Positions 43,213-52,433 of a DNA stretch of 64,000 nt are shown piece by piece. Positions within the stretch are counted from its first letter, which is position 1; every line of letters begins with the position of its first letter. Under the pieces are notes generated by a model. The model did no database searches. It saw only the letters and a list, made by a program, of their open reading frames with translations, and was not told where the DNA came from. The DNA comes from CAVUMR01 sp963742715 (lineage in GTDB: Bacteria > Actinomycetota > Actinomycetes > Mycobacteriales > Micromonosporaceae): NCBI GenBank assembly GCA_963742715.1, contig CAVUMR010000003.1, positions 1,240,001 through 1,304,000 on the forward strand, written 5' to 3'. The translations under genes were made by a program, and so were the position numbers.

Positions 43213-44085
43213 ATGAAACGCCTGACAACGCTGCTGATCGGCATCACCCTGATGCTCACCGCCTGCGGTGGTGACCGGTCCGGATCACTCGGCTCGGCGC
43301 CCACCGGCCGGCCGAAGTCGAGCCCGTCGTCGGCCACCCCGACCACGTCGCCGACCGCGACCCCGTCGAGCCCCGCGTCCGGGTCGGGTGAGCCGACCCG
43401 CACCATCACCATCCAGTTGTGGTTCACCAGGGCCGGCAAGGTCGTACCGACCAAGCGGACCCGGCCGGCGACCCTCGCGACGTCCCGGCTCGCGCTGACC
43501 GAACTGGTCGCCGGCCCGACTCCGGCGGAGTACCGCGCGGGCATGCGGTCCGCGATTCCGACCGGTACCACCTTCGACCTGACCGGCATCCGCGCCGGGG
43601 TGGCCAGCGTGTACTTCCCGCCCGCGTTCTACGACGGCGGTTCGGTGCTGGCCCGGCTACGGCAGGCGCAGGTGGTGTACACGCTGACCCAGTTCTCGAC
43701 CGTGTCCAAGGTCGGTTTTCTCTCCGATGTGGAGCCTGCCGCGCCGGTGGGGCGGGACTCGTACGCCGAGCTCGTACCGCTGATCGTGGTCACCAGCCCG
43801 GCGGTCGACGAGCGGGTCACCAACCCGATCACGGTCACCGGTACCGCCAACGTGTTCGAGGCGACGGTGAGCCTGCGGCTCCTCGACTCGACCGGCCGGC
43901 AGCTCGCCACCACGTTCACCACCGCCACCTGCGGCAGCGGCTGCCGCGGTACCTACTCGGTGCAGCTGCCGTACCGGCTGGGCACCGAACAGCGCGGCAC
44001 GCTGCAGGTGTACGAGGTCTCGCCGCGGGACGGCACCCGGGTGAACGTGGTGGACCTCCCGGTCGTACTGGCCGCGGCGCGCTAG
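43213..44085 (+). CDS. GerMN/Gmad2-domain lipoprotein (290 aa)
   Basis: MKRLTTLLIGITLMLTACGG has a clear lipobox (L-T-A-C). A Ser/Thr/Pro linker spans about 25-60. A GerMN domain (about 62-175: TIQLWFTRAGKVVPTKRT...LTELVAGPTPAEYRAGMRSAIPTGT) and a Gmad2 immunoglobulin-like domain (about 190-285: IVVTSPAVDERVTNPITVTGTANVFEATV) follow. Both occur in envelope-associated lipoproteins, often beside two-component systems. AGGAGG precedes the ATG. The end overlaps the convergent neighbour: both genes use the same CTAG for their stop codons. Confidence 0.92.
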   Translation: MKRLTTLLIGITLMLTACGGDRSGSLGSAPTGRPKSSPSSATPTTSPTATPSSPASGSGEPTRTITIQLWFTRAGKVVPTKRTRPATLATSRLALTELVAGPTPAEYRAGMRSAIPTGTTFDLTGIRAGVASVYFPPAFYDGGSVLARLRQAQVVYTLTQFSTVSKVGFLSDVEPAAPVGRDSYAELVPLIVVTSPAVDERVTNPITVTGTANVFEATVSLRLLDSTGRQLATTFTTATCGSGCRGTYSVQLPYRLGTEQRGTLQVYEVSPRDGTRVNVVDLPVVLAAAR

Positions 44086-46655
44086 GCAGTCGCCCGGGAC
44101 CGGGACGCCGGTTCCGCGGCGGCATCCGCCGGAGCGGACTCCGCCGAGGCGGTCTTCTTGGGGCCGGTCGGTTTCGTGGCCGGCTTCGTGGCCGGTTTCG
44201 TGACCGTCTCCGCGGCGTCCTGTTCCGGCTCCGTCGCGGCCGGGGCCGCCGAGGCCGCGGCCAGCCGCGCCCAGACCGACACCAGGTAGTCGTCCGGCGG
44301 CAGCGTCGCCACGTCGACCGCCGCTTCGACCAGCGCGGCGCGCAGCGCCCGGGTGGTCGCGCCGTCGGCGGTACGGGCCCGCAGCGCGTCGACCGAGTCG
44401 ACCTCGACGGCGAGCAGCAGGGCGAGCTGCTCAACGGTCAGGGTCGGATCGAGCTCACCGAGCTGGGCGATCCGCCGCCAGCGCGCCACCACCAGTGGTG
44501 GTACCTCCACGTCCCGCGCGACCCCGGCCCGCTGCGGCCCGGTGGTCGTGAGTTTGAGCAGGTCAACCGCGGTTCGGATGCCGATCGCGCGCAACTTGCC
44601 GGCGTACGGCCGCAGCGGCGTGAGCGCGGCGAAGTCCTCCGGCGGCGGATCGCCGACCAGCCACTTGAACCTCGCGTTGTCGTACAGCGGCCGCAGCGAC
44701 GGGTCGCGCCGGGCCCAGGACCGCAGGCCGCCGTCGGCCACCGCCGGCTCCAGCTCGGCCAGCGCTGAGAGCAGATCCCCGCGCCCGGCGTACAGGCAGG
44801 CCCAGTTGTAGTGCAGTTGCCGGGTGAGCCGGGCACCGGTCGTCCAGGGCTTGACCAGCCGGGTCATCGCGTCGAGCCGGCGCCACAGCACGGTGTCCGG
44901 TCCGGCGGCCGAGGTCGGCGCGGTGTCCACCACGCTCTGCCAGAGCATGCTGACCGGCGGCCTGAGCTCGGCCAACAGCACCTGAAGGTCGCTCTCGTCG
45001 GCCGCGCTGAGGCTGTCGATCTCGGTCACCAGCTCCCGGGTCGCCGACATGGCGCGCAGCCAGCCGACCGGGTCGCCGTGGCCGTCGGTGTACCGGAAGA
45101 GATAGACGTTGAACCACCCGATCGCCCGGTTGAACAGGACCCGCAGCCGCAGCGCCTGCCAGCCGCGCCCGTCCAACGGCAGGTCCCGGTAGAGCCGGTC
45201 GGTCTCCGCCGCGAACGCCTGGTGCCCGGCCAGGTCGTCGGCGCGGCGGCTGGTCACGACCAGGTACGCCAGCCGGGCCGAGAAGTTCGCCGGATCCCGG
45301 TCGACCGCGTTGGCCAGCAGCGACGCGCACAGGTTGTCCTGCGGCGCGATGGCCGGATCGGTGGCCAGCACCACCGCCGCCACGCTCTCCCACGTGGTCG
45401 CGCCGGCGAGCCCTTCGCGCAGGTCACGGTGTACCGCGCCGAGCCGGAACAGGATGGCCGCCGCGGCGCCGGTGAGCAGCTGCGTCTTCGTACCGCCGGA
45501 GACCGGCTCGCTGCCGTCGCCGCCGGACCGGGGCAGCAGGCTCGACCGGTCCACCATGATCTTGTCGATGGACCGCCCGTTGCGGGTGATCGCGACCGTC
45601 GCCCGATCGTCGTCGATCAGGGTCACGGTCACGGACCACGGGGTGGTCGGCCGCAGCCCGTTGACGAACCGGAGCAGCGCGGCCAGTACGTTGCCGGCTG
45701 GCAGGATCGACAGCGCGCCTTCCGGCAGCGCCATCACGTCGGTCTTCTCCGGTACCTCGAGTCCACTCGGCCGGTCCCGGCCGAGGGCGCGCAGTTGGGT
45801 GGCGAGGTACGCGCTGCCGCTCGGGTCCCGCTGCCCGGCGTGGTCCTGTACGTCCAGGTGCAGCCGGAGCCGTACCCGCCAGCACCAGCCCAGCAGCAGG
45901 CAGCCGACCAGGATCGCGACCGCCGCGACTCCCAACAGAACCCAGCGCTGGGTACGGCCGGCCTGCACCAGCGCGACGAGCGCGACCAGCCACGCCGCGA
46001 CGGTGGTACCGATCCGGATCGCCCGCGCCTGCCGACCGACCCGGTTCTCCGCCGGCCCGGGGATCAGCGGTGCCAGCCGGATCAGCAGGTACAACAGCAC
46101 CAGCCCGGCCAGGAACAGCAGGAACGCGGACTTGTAGTCGTCGTAGTACGAGGTGATCCGCAACGCGCTGTTCTGCACCGCGTCCCCCGGCTTGCTGTCC
46201 AGCGCCCGCAGTCCGGCGGTCGCAGCCTCGTTGTCCGCGTCGATGCGCAGCGCGTCGCGGTACTGCTCCTGTGCCGCGTTCCGGTCGCCGGCGGTACGGG
46301 CCCGGTCGCCTTTCGCCGCCGCGGTGGCCGCGTCCCGCCGCAGTTTCGCGAGCCCGGCCAGGCCGTCCCGTACGCAGCCGGCCAGCGCGGGCGGCGGTGC
46401 CCCGTCGGCGAGCGGCTTGCGGTACAGCTCCTCGGCCCGCGCCAGCAGCCCGCGTTCGGTCAACTGCTGCGCGGCCACACACACCGAGCCCCCGGCCGCG
46501 ACAACCGGTGTGGGCGCTGGTCCGGGCGCCGCCCAGGCACCACTCGCGGACAGCCCGACCAGCGCCATCGCGCCGATCAGGACCGCGCCGCCGACCGCGC
46601 TGACCACTCCGCCCGGCCTCGTGCTGCCGGTACGCCGATACAACCGGATGCTCAT
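44082..46655 (-). CDS. Large unknown membrane protein with TPR-like and helix-hairpin-helix-like regions (857 aa)
   Basis: ATG at 46655 has GGGAGAGG upstream. A basic N-end and hydrophobic signal/anchor (VVSAVGGAVLIGAMALVGLSASGAWA) come first. A helical TPR-like region follows (about 55-165: ERGLLARAEELYRKPL...AAQEQYRDALRIDADNEAATAGL). Three transmembrane helices lie between about 180 and 270. A cytoplasmic-type region includes ATP-independent helical repeats (about 430-690) and a helix-hairpin-helix-like segment (YAGKLRAIGIRTAVDLLKL, about 710). The C-terminal tail has a KPATKPATKP repeat. I do not recognise the whole protein. It shares its stop with the GerMN lipoprotein gene. Confidence 0.75.
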   Translation of the reverse strand: MSIRLYRRTGSTRPGGVVSAVGGAVLIGAMALVGLSASGAWAAPGPAPTPVVAAGGSVCVAAQQLTERGLLARAEELYRKPLADGAPPPALAGCVRDGLAGLAKLRRDAATAAAKGDRARTAGDRNAAQEQYRDALRIDADNEAATAGLRALDSKPGDAVQNSALRITSYYDDYKSAFLLFLAGLVLLYLLIRLAPLIPGPAENRVGRQARAIRIGTTVAAWLVALVALVQAGRTQRWVLLGVAAVAILVGCLLLGWCWRVRLRLHLDVQDHAGQRDPSGSAYLATQLRALGRDRPSGLEVPEKTDVMALPEGALSILPAGNVLAALLRFVNGLRPTTPWSVTVTLIDDDRATVAITRNGRSIDKIMVDRSSLLPRSGGDGSEPVSGGTKTQLLTGAAAAILFRLGAVHRDLREGLAGATTWESVAAVVLATDPAIAPQDNLCASLLANAVDRDPANFSARLAYLVVTSRRADDLAGHQAFAAETDRLYRDLPLDGRGWQALRLRVLFNRAIGWFNVYLFRYTDGHGDPVGWLRAMSATRELVTEIDSLSAADESDLQVLLAELRPPVSMLWQSVVDTAPTSAAGPDTVLWRRLDAMTRLVKPWTTGARLTRQLHYNWACLYAGRGDLLSALAELEPAVADGGLRSWARRDPSLRPLYDNARFKWLVGDPPPEDFAALTPLRPYAGKLRAIGIRTAVDLLKLTTTGPQRAGVARDVEVPPLVVARWRRIAQLGELDPTLTVEQLALLLAVEVDSVDALRARTADGATTRALRAALVEAAVDVATLPPDDYLVSVWARLAAASAAPAATEPEQDAAETVTKPATKPATKPTGPKKTASAESAPADAAAEPASRSRATA

Positions 46656-46775
46656 GCCCTCTCCCACCGTGTCCGGGCATATCGTCCACCGCGGCCGGCC
46701 GGTCCCGCTGCGGATTGCCACAATCGGACAGGTCGACATTGGACAGCCGGGCACCGTACAGCGGGGTCGGTTGCG

Positions 46776-47318
46776 TTACGACGCGCGGAGCTCGGCCGCG
46801 CCGAACGCAACCCCGAACCGTTTGCACCAGATGACCACGCTGCGGTAGTCCTGCGGCGATGCGGCCGCGGGCACGGCGTACACCTGATCGCCCTTGTTGC
46901 CCTTCAACCGGCCCAACTCGAGCCACTCGCCATCGTCGAAGCTGCGCCAGGCGTCCGGCAGCGCCGGCCGATCCGTCAGCCATACCCGCAGGTCCGGCCC
47001 GTTGCTCGTGTCAAGGTCGTCGATCGCCAGTACGTGCGCACCGGTACGCAACCGGACGAGCCGTACCCCACCGCTGGTGGCGTGCTCCTGGCTGATGAAC
47101 CGCCCGGTCCGGAGCAGTTGGTCGGTCGGTACCGCCGATCCACCGGTGGCCGTGGGGTCGGCGGCCGGCGGGGCGGCCGCGGACGGCAGCGACTCGTGCA
47201 CGGTCCGGTCCACCACCAGCTTCCACGGCTGGAACCAGTACAGGCCGAAGACCATCCCGATCGCGAGCACGCCGATGACCAGCCAGCTGACCGGGGAACG
47301 GAACAGTCGTCGGAGCAT
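46776..47318 (-). CDS. DM13-domain membrane-anchored protein (180 aa)
   Basis: MLRRLFRSPVSWLVIGVLAIGMVFGLYWF forms an uncleaved N-terminal anchor. Residues about 65-180 are a DM13 domain (GRFISQEHATSGGVRLVRLRTGAHVLAIDDLDTSNGPDLRVWLTDRP...YRSVVIWCKRFGVAFGAAELR) with the conserved single Cys near the end. DM13 domains are proposed to act in electron transfer or redox reactions outside the cell. GGAGG is only 1 nt from the ATG, so the exact start is uncertain. The divergent neighbour starts 81 bp away. Confidence 0.88.
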   Translation of the reverse strand: MLRRLFRSPVSWLVIGVLAIGMVFGLYWFQPWKLVVDRTVHESLPSAAAPPAADPTATGGSAVPTDQLLRTGRFISQEHATSGGVRLVRLRTGAHVLAIDDLDTSNGPDLRVWLTDRPALPDAWRSFDDGEWLELGRLKGNKGDQVYAVPAAASPQDYRSVVIWCKRFGVAFGAAELRAS

Positions 47319-47399
47319 GCCTCCATGCTGTCCGGAACCAGCCAGCGACGGTGTTACGAACCGCGGAACTCGGCCGGGCCGGGGAGGTACACAGGAACC

Positions 47400-47969
47400 A
47401 TGCGGGCTTTCGACCCGGTACGACTGGGCGGCTACGAGTGCGACGCGTGGGTGGCGTACTACCGGCACCGGTGGCCGCGGGCGCTGCGCGCGATGGTCGG
47501 CATGGTGCGCGAGGGCTTCGGCATGCCGGTACGACAGACCCTGCACGGCGCCTGGCTGGTGCTCCGCGCGAACCAGTTGTGGGCACCGGTGCCGGACAAC
47601 GATCCCGACGGTGCCCGGCGGCTGATGACCCGGTTCTACGCACTGGTGGCGCGTACCAAAGCGGAGCGCTTCGACGTGCGGGAGGCGGCCTGGCTGGAGG
47701 TCGAGTGGTGGCGGGTCCACCGGGCCGCGCAACATGACTCGGCCGAGCCGGAAGCGCTGGTCGACGCGCTGACCGCGTTGTACGCCCACGTCTACGCCGC
47801 GCCCGCGGAGTCGGTCCGGCCGGCGGCGGCCGACCGGGCCGAGGCTGCCCGCATCTCCGACCAGTGGGTCGCCGAGGGGTGCGATCCGGACAGCCCGTTG
47901 CTCGCGCGGGAACGGGCCGCGCTGGTCCGGTCGTACGCGTCGCTGCTGGCCGCGGTACACCGGCCCTGA
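47400..47969 (+). CDS. Conserved hypothetical protein (189 aa)
   Basis: ATG has GGGGAGG upstream. The sequence MRAFDPVRLGGYECDAWVAYYRHRWPRALRAMVGMVREGFGM is rich in aromatic and Arg residues and helical throughout. It looks like a family of unknown function seen in actinobacteria. Further along are WLEVEWWRVHR (about 100-110) and DALTALYAHVYAAP (about 120-135). No signal peptide or transmembrane segment is present. No motif points to an activity. Confidence 0.8.
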   Translation: MRAFDPVRLGGYECDAWVAYYRHRWPRALRAMVGMVREGFGMPVRQTLHGAWLVLRANQLWAPVPDNDPDGARRLMTRFYALVARTKAERFDVREAAWLEVEWWRVHRAAQHDSAEPEALVDALTALYAHVYAAPAESVRPAAADRAEAARISDQWVAEGCDPDSPLLARERAALVRSYASLLAAVHRP

Positions 47970-47999
47970 CCTGGCCGTCTATCAGGAGACCCGGCAGCG

Positions 48000-48548
48000 T
48001 CAGGTGATCGGCAGCACCGCGCGTACCTGATCGGAGCCCGGCTCCGGAGTGAGCGTGGCGCCGGCCCGTCGCAGCACGGCGAGCGCGGCATGGTTGTCCA
48101 CAGTGGTCTCCGCGACCACCGCGCGGGCGCCGTGACGGGCCGCCTCCGCGACCAGTGCGCGCAGTGCGGCGGCGCCGAGTCCCCGGCCGCGCAGCGACCG
48201 GCCCAGCCAGATGCCGGTCTCCACCGCGTCCGGCTCGTCCCGCCAGGACATCCGGATCATGCCGACCATCCGATCGGCTCCGTTGTGGTCGGCGGGCGCG
48301 ACGCCGGCCCCGAGGTTGGTCGGGATCAGGATGGCGTACATGACGGTGCGAGCCTCTCCGGCGAGCCCGTCGTACCGCTCCCGGTGGAAGTCACGGAAGG
48401 CCTTCTGGCGTTGCGCCGTCCAGATCCCGGGCGGCCCGGCGACCGGCGGCATGACCTGCTCCGGCGGGGCATCCGCCAGCGCGACCGCGAGCAGCCGCTC
48501 CAGCATCTCGTCGCCGTCGACCGGTCGCAGGTGTACGTCGGTGGCCAC
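48000..48548 (-). CDS. GNAT family N-acetyltransferase (182 aa)
   Basis: This acetyl-CoA-dependent N-acetyltransferase has an acceptor that cannot be told. It has the GNAT fold with acetyl-CoA pyrophosphate loop RSLRGRGLGAAAL (about 115-127), preceded by beta4 (AVETGIWLG) and followed by VAETTVDNHAALAVLRRAGA, the usual motif B. The start is GTG. The length is slightly longer than the minimal domain. The neighbouring kinase gene is on the same strand 39 bp upstream, so they may be cotranscribed. Confidence 0.92.
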   Translation of the reverse strand: MATDVHLRPVDGDEMLERLLAVALADAPPEQVMPPVAGPPGIWTAQRQKAFRDFHRERYDGLAGEARTVMYAILIPTNLGAGVAPADHNGADRMVGMIRMSWRDEPDAVETGIWLGRSLRGRGLGAAALRALVAEAARHGARAVVAETTVDNHAALAVLRRAGATLTPEPGSDQVRAVLPIT

Positions 48549-48587
48549 GAGCGGAGTGTGCGCCGCCCGGCCGGGACCGGCCAGCCG

Positions 48588-50321
48588 TTATTCCCCCGGT
48601 ACGAACGTGCTCGTGAAGACCTGCCAGATCCGCAGGTCAGACTTCCACTGGGCGTCCGTGGTGGACCAGAACAGCCCGTACGCCTGGGTCTTGCTGGTGA
48701 TCACGCCACGGTTGACCGCGTGTACCCGTACGCCACCGTCCCCGGCATAGGTGAACTCCCAGTCGGCCGCGTCGATGAAGTAGTCGACCCGGGTGATCCC
48801 GATCTTCCGGTAGTCCGGCCAGCCGTCCTTGCGCTGTACCTCCTGCTGCTCCCAGTCCTTGACCGGATCGGGCTTCGGCTGGTCGGTACGGTCGAGCATC
48901 AGGAACCGGCCGCTGTTCGGGTCGCGGATGTACAGCAGCTGCCCGTCGCGCGAGGTGGTCCAGCCGTTCGGGATGGCGAGCGACGCGCCATCGCTGTCGG
49001 TGAACCGGTGGAAGCCGGCCGGTACCACGGCAGCCTGACCGCCGGAGCCGGTACCGCTCGGCGCGGGGCTGCTCGGTGCCGCGCTGCTGGGTACGCCGGA
49101 CGGGGTGCCCGGCGAGTGGGACGGGGTGCGCGTCCCGCTCGCGTGATCGCCGGTACCGCCGGAGTCGGGCCATGCCAGCCAGGTCACCACACCTGCCACC
49201 ACCAGCAGCAGCGCGACCAGTCCGGCCAGCACCGCGACCCTCGGACGGCGGGACGCGGGTACCCCCGTAGACACCGCGGTCGGCGGCAACTGGCCGAGCC
49301 ACGGCTCCGACGGCGCCGCTTCCGCGGCCGGCTCAGCCGCAGCCGCAACCGGTTCGGCCGCGGCGGCGGCCGGTTCAGGCTCCACCGGGGCAGCGTCGCC
49401 AGCCTCGGCGGCCACCGGCTCAGCTGAGGCGGAGTCGTTGCCGGCCGGCGACCCGGCGGCCGGTACCGCGCTGTCGGGGGTTGCCGCCGGAGCGGCGGTA
49501 CGCGCGGCCCGGCGGAGCAGCCGCTCGGTCCGCTCGACGGACAGTCGCTCGGTCGGCTCGCGGCGGAGCAGTCCGTCCAGTACCTCGCCCAACGGCCCGG
49601 CCTGCTGCGCGGGCTCCGGATCCTCGGTCACCACCGCGGTCAGCGTGGCCAGCGGTGAGCCCCGGTCGTAGAGGGGCCGGCCCTCGACCGCGGCGTACAG
49701 GGTCGCGCCGAGCGCCCATAAGTCCGCCTCCGGACCGGCCGGCAACCCGCGGGCACGCTCAGGCGCGATGTACCCGGGTGCGCCGAGCAGTACGCCCGAG
49801 CGGGTCAGCGACATGTCGCCGGCCGCGGTGGCGATGCCGAAGTCGGTCAGTACGACCATCCCGTCGGCGCGCAGCAGCACGTTGCTGGGCTTCACGTCCC
49901 GGTGGGTGATCCCGACCCGATGTGCCGCGCGCAGCCCGGACAGGATCTCCAGCCCGATCTTGGCAACTCTCTCGGGCGGCAGCGCGCCGTCCTCCCGGAG
50001 CACCTGTTCGAGCGATCGCGCCGGCAGGTACTCCATCACCAGCCAGGGCCGGTCGTCGGCGCGCACCACGTCGTACACCGTGATGACGTTCGGATGGCTG
50101 ATCGCGGCGGCGGCGCGGGCCTCGCGCAGGCCCCGCTCGACGGCGATCGCGCGTTCCTCCGCGTCCAGCTCGGGCGGGAGCAGCACGTCCTTGACCGCGA
50201 CGTCCCGGTTCAGCACCTCGTCCCGGGCCAGCCACACCGCGCCCATGCCGCCACGACCGATCGGGGAGACCAGACGGTATCGATCACCGATGACGCGTCC
50301 GGGGGCAGCTGGCGAGGACAT
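48588..50321 (-). CDS. Ser/Thr protein kinase (Hanks-type) with extracellular domain (577 aa)
   Basis: Kinase domain about 14-270: G-loop IGRGGMGAVW, ATP-binding Lys at about 44 (VAVKDV), catalytic loop HRDVKPSN (140-147), DFG (160-162), activation loop ending APGYIAPERA. An Ala/Pro/Glu-rich juxtamembrane linker spans about 270-360. A transmembrane helix spans about 361-384, then a Ser/Pro/Thr linker and a C-terminal extracytoplasmic domain (about 425-577: GFHRFTDSDGASLAIPNGWTTSRDG...FTYAGDGGVRVHAVNRGVITSKTQAYGLFWST). This domain resembles serine/threonine-kinase sensor domains of unknown ligand. No PASTA repeats are present. The gene diverges from a DUF427 gene. Confidence 0.95.
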   Translation of the reverse strand: MSSPAAPGRVIGDRYRLVSPIGRGGMGAVWLARDEVLNRDVAVKDVLLPPELDAEERAIAVERGLREARAAAAISHPNVITVYDVVRADDRPWLVMEYLPARSLEQVLREDGALPPERVAKIGLEILSGLRAAHRVGITHRDVKPSNVLLRADGMVVLTDFGIATAAGDMSLTRSGVLLGAPGYIAPERARGLPAGPEADLWALGATLYAAVEGRPLYDRGSPLATLTAVVTEDPEPAQQAGPLGEVLDGLLRREPTERLSVERTERLLRRAARTAAPAATPDSAVPAAGSPAGNDSASAEPVAAEAGDAAPVEPEPAAAAAEPVAAAAEPAAEAAPSEPWLGQLPPTAVSTGVPASRRPRVAVLAGLVALLLVVAGVVTWLAWPDSGGTGDHASGTRTPSHSPGTPSGVPSSAAPSSPAPSGTGSGGQAAVVPAGFHRFTDSDGASLAIPNGWTTSRDGQLLYIRDPNSGRFLMLDRTDQPKPDPVKDWEQQEVQRKDGWPDYRKIGITRVDYFIDAADWEFTYAGDGGVRVHAVNRGVITSKTQAYGLFWSTTDAQWKSDLRIWQVFTSTFVPGE

Positions 50322-50502
50322 CGGTGACCAGGTACCCGATCAGGTGCCCCGGCTAACCGCACCCCGGAAATCCGGAATCGCCGGCCCGCGGCGGCGCCGG
50401 CGGGGTGATTACCGCAACGTGGTCGGCCGGACAGGAATCGGGCAGGCTTGCCCGGGTACGGCGCGCCGATCCGGGCGCGGCCGCGGAGGGAGGCGATGCG
50501 CG

Positions 50503-50790
50503 GTGGTACGTGCCGAGTGGAACGGTGTGGTACTCGCCGAGTCCGACGACACGGTGCAGGTCGAAGGCAACCACTACTTCCCGGTCGACTCGCTGAACCG
50601 GGAGCATTTCGTCGACAGCGACCACACCTCGATCTGCCCGTGGAAGGGGCGGGCCAGCTACTTCACGGTGGTCGCCAACGGCGAGAAGAACCCCGACGCG
50701 GCCTGGTACTACCCGGATCCCAGCAAGGCCGCCAGCGAGATCCGCGACCGGGTGGCGTTCTGGCACGGCGTGAAGGTGACCGACGGCTGA
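50503..50790 (+). CDS. DUF427 domain protein (95 aa)
   Basis: This is a small beta-rich protein of the DUF427 family: VRAEWNGVVLAESDDTVQVEGNHYFPVDSL, then SDHTSICPWKGRASYFTVVANGEKNPDAAWYYPDPS. The H-T-x-C-P-W-K-G motif is the family hallmark. GTG at 50503 has GGAGGGAGG upstream. The family is widespread in actinobacteria and has no settled function. It converges on the catabolic operon with a 10-bp gap. Confidence 0.92.
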   Translation: MVRAEWNGVVLAESDDTVQVEGNHYFPVDSLNREHFVDSDHTSICPWKGRASYFTVVANGEKNPDAAWYYPDPSKAASEIRDRVAFWHGVKVTDG

Positions 50791-50800
50791 TCGTCGCTGC

Positions 50801-51706
50801 TCAGGTCTGAGCCGGTACCGACCGTCCGACCTCGCGCAACAGCACCGCGAGCGCACTGAGATCCCGGTCGCCGAGGCCGGCCGCCAGCGCGTCGGCGACC
50901 ACCTGACGGTTGGCGGCCAACTGGGTCATCCGCGCGTCGACGCTGCCCGCCAGGTCGTCGATCAACGCCATGTCCTTGGCGACCAGGTCCAGCATGAACG
51001 CGACCTGGGCGGTGTCCGGCCGCTCGAAGGCATCGCGCTTGTACCCGACGAACGGCGCGCCCACCGCGCTGTTGGCGAACACCTCGTACGCCCGGGCCCG
51101 GTCCACTCCGGCCTTCTCGGCCAGTACCAGCGCCTCGGCCAGTGCCTGGTTCAGCCCGAACAGCGCGGCGTTGACCGCGAGTTTCATGGTCGCGCCGGTG
51201 CCCTGCTCGCCCAGGTGGAAGATCCGGCTGGCCAGTACGTCGAGCACCGGCCGGACCCGGTCCAACGCGGCCGGATCGCCACCGACCATGAAGGTGAGTT
51301 CGCCCTTCTCCACCAGCGGGACACTGCCCGACACCGGACCGTCCAGCAGTGTCGCCGCGGCATCGGATACGAGCCGGCCGAGCGACCGGACGGTGTCCGG
51401 CGCGACCGTGCTGGTGTCCACCACCACGCTTCCCTCGCGCAACCCGGCGACCAGGCCCTTCGGTCCCCGGTACACGCTGTCCACGGCCGCGTCGTCGGCC
51501 AGCGACACGAGCACCACGTCCGCCGCCGAGGCGGCGTCCCGGGCCGTCTCGGCCACCGCCGCGCCGATCCGGTCGGCCACCGCCTCCATCCGGGCCCGGC
51601 CGCGGTTGTACAGCAGCACCGCGTTGCCGGCCCCGCGCAGCTTGGCCGCCATGGCGCCGCCCATCCGGCCGGTACCGACGACCGCGACGGTCTCCTGACC
51701 GGTCAC
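50801..51706 (-). CDS. 3-hydroxyisobutyrate dehydrogenase-family oxidoreductase (301 aa)
   Basis: This beta-hydroxyacid dehydrogenase is NAD(P)-dependent. The N-terminal Rossmann motif VVGTGRMGGAMAAKL and substrate motif DGPVSGSVPL are present. The catalytic Lys is in GATMKLAVNAALFGLNQALAEAL. Family substrates are 3-hydroxyisobutyrate, tartronate semialdehyde and similar small acids. GTG at 51706 overlaps the stop of the SDR gene (GTGA). It is the last gene of the seven-gene operon. Confidence 0.92.
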   Translation of the reverse strand: MTGQETVAVVGTGRMGGAMAAKLRGAGNAVLLYNRGRARMEAVADRIGAAVAETARDAASAADVVLVSLADDAAVDSVYRGPKGLVAGLREGSVVVDTSTVAPDTVRSLGRLVSDAAATLLDGPVSGSVPLVEKGELTFMVGGDPAALDRVRPVLDVLASRIFHLGEQGTGATMKLAVNAALFGLNQALAEALVLAEKAGVDRARAYEVFANSAVGAPFVGYKRDAFERPDTAQVAFMLDLVAKDMALIDDLAGSVDARMTQLAANRQVVADALAAGLGDRDLSALAVLLREVGRSVPAQT

Positions 51707-52419
51707 AGCAGCAGCCACCCGCCGTCCACCACCAGGTTGGCGCCGTTCATCGACCGGTTCGACAGCAGGAAGTCGGTGGCGTGCACGATGTCGGCCATCG
51801 CCACGAGCTGACCGGTGGGGGTACGTTTGCGCACCCCGTCCAGCACCTCGGCCGGCTTGCCCCGCCACTCCGGGCTGTCGCCGACGATGCCGGGGTGCAG
51901 CGCGTTCACCCGGATCGGGGCCAGCTCGACGGCGAGCGAGTGGACCAGCCCGACGACGCCGCCGTTGATCGTCGACACGGTCACCGAGCCGGGGTACGGG
52001 CGCTCCCGGGCCTGCCCGCCGAACAGCACCACCGAGCCGTGCCGCGAAATGCGGGGCAGCAGCGCGTGTACGACCTCCGTGTACCCGACCAGCTTCAGCG
52101 TGACCAGGTGCAGGGCGGACGCGAGGTCGTACTCGGCGGCGGTGTTGCGGTCCCGGTCGATGGCCGCGAGCACCAGATGTTCGATCGGCCCGAGACCGGC
52201 CAGCGCCGGACCGATCCCGGCCGGTTCGGACAGCTCCAGCGCCACGCCCTCGGTACTGCCGCCCACCTCGGCAGCGACCGCCTTGGCCCGGCCGGCGTCG
52301 CGCCCGGTCAGGACCACGTCCCGGCCCTTCTCGGCGTAGTGCGCGGCGATCTCCCGGCCGATCCCGGACGTACCGCCGACGATCACGACGCTGCCCGCCG
52401 CATCGGTTGGTGTGGACAT
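51703..52419 (-). CDS. Atypical SDR family protein lacking the Tyr-Lys catalytic pair (238 aa)
   Basis: The Rossmann N-terminus is intact (IVGGTSGIGREIAAHYAE; cofactor residue VLTGRDAG). At the usual active site Y-x-x-x-K the sequence is VSTINGG, so Tyr is replaced by Val and Lys by Asn. The Ser of the triad is also gone (VLFGGQARE). The C-terminal part LAVELAPIRVNALHPGIVGDSP is normal. It may be a pseudo-enzyme, a binding protein or use another mechanism. Comparable Tyr/Lys-deficient SDRs with a VNG-type motif are known in actinobacteria. ATG has GAAGGAGA upstream. Confidence 0.88.
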   Translation of the reverse strand: MSTPTDAAGSVVIVGGTSGIGREIAAHYAEKGRDVVLTGRDAGRAKAVAAEVGGSTEGVALELSEPAGIGPALAGLGPIEHLVLAAIDRDRNTAAEYDLASALHLVTLKLVGYTEVVHALLPRISRHGSVVLFGGQARERPYPGSVTVSTINGGVVGLVHSLAVELAPIRVNALHPGIVGDSPEWRGKPAEVLDGVRKRTPTGQLVAMADIVHATDFLLSNRSMNGANLVVDGGWLLL

Positions 52420-52433
52420 CACGGTCTCCTTCG

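Noticed and set aside
44811..47399. Plus-strand open frame of about 860 codons before the real ATG at 47400
   Set aside because: The translation upstream of 47400 is antisense to two well-supported minus-strand genes; only the last 189 codons look like a protein.
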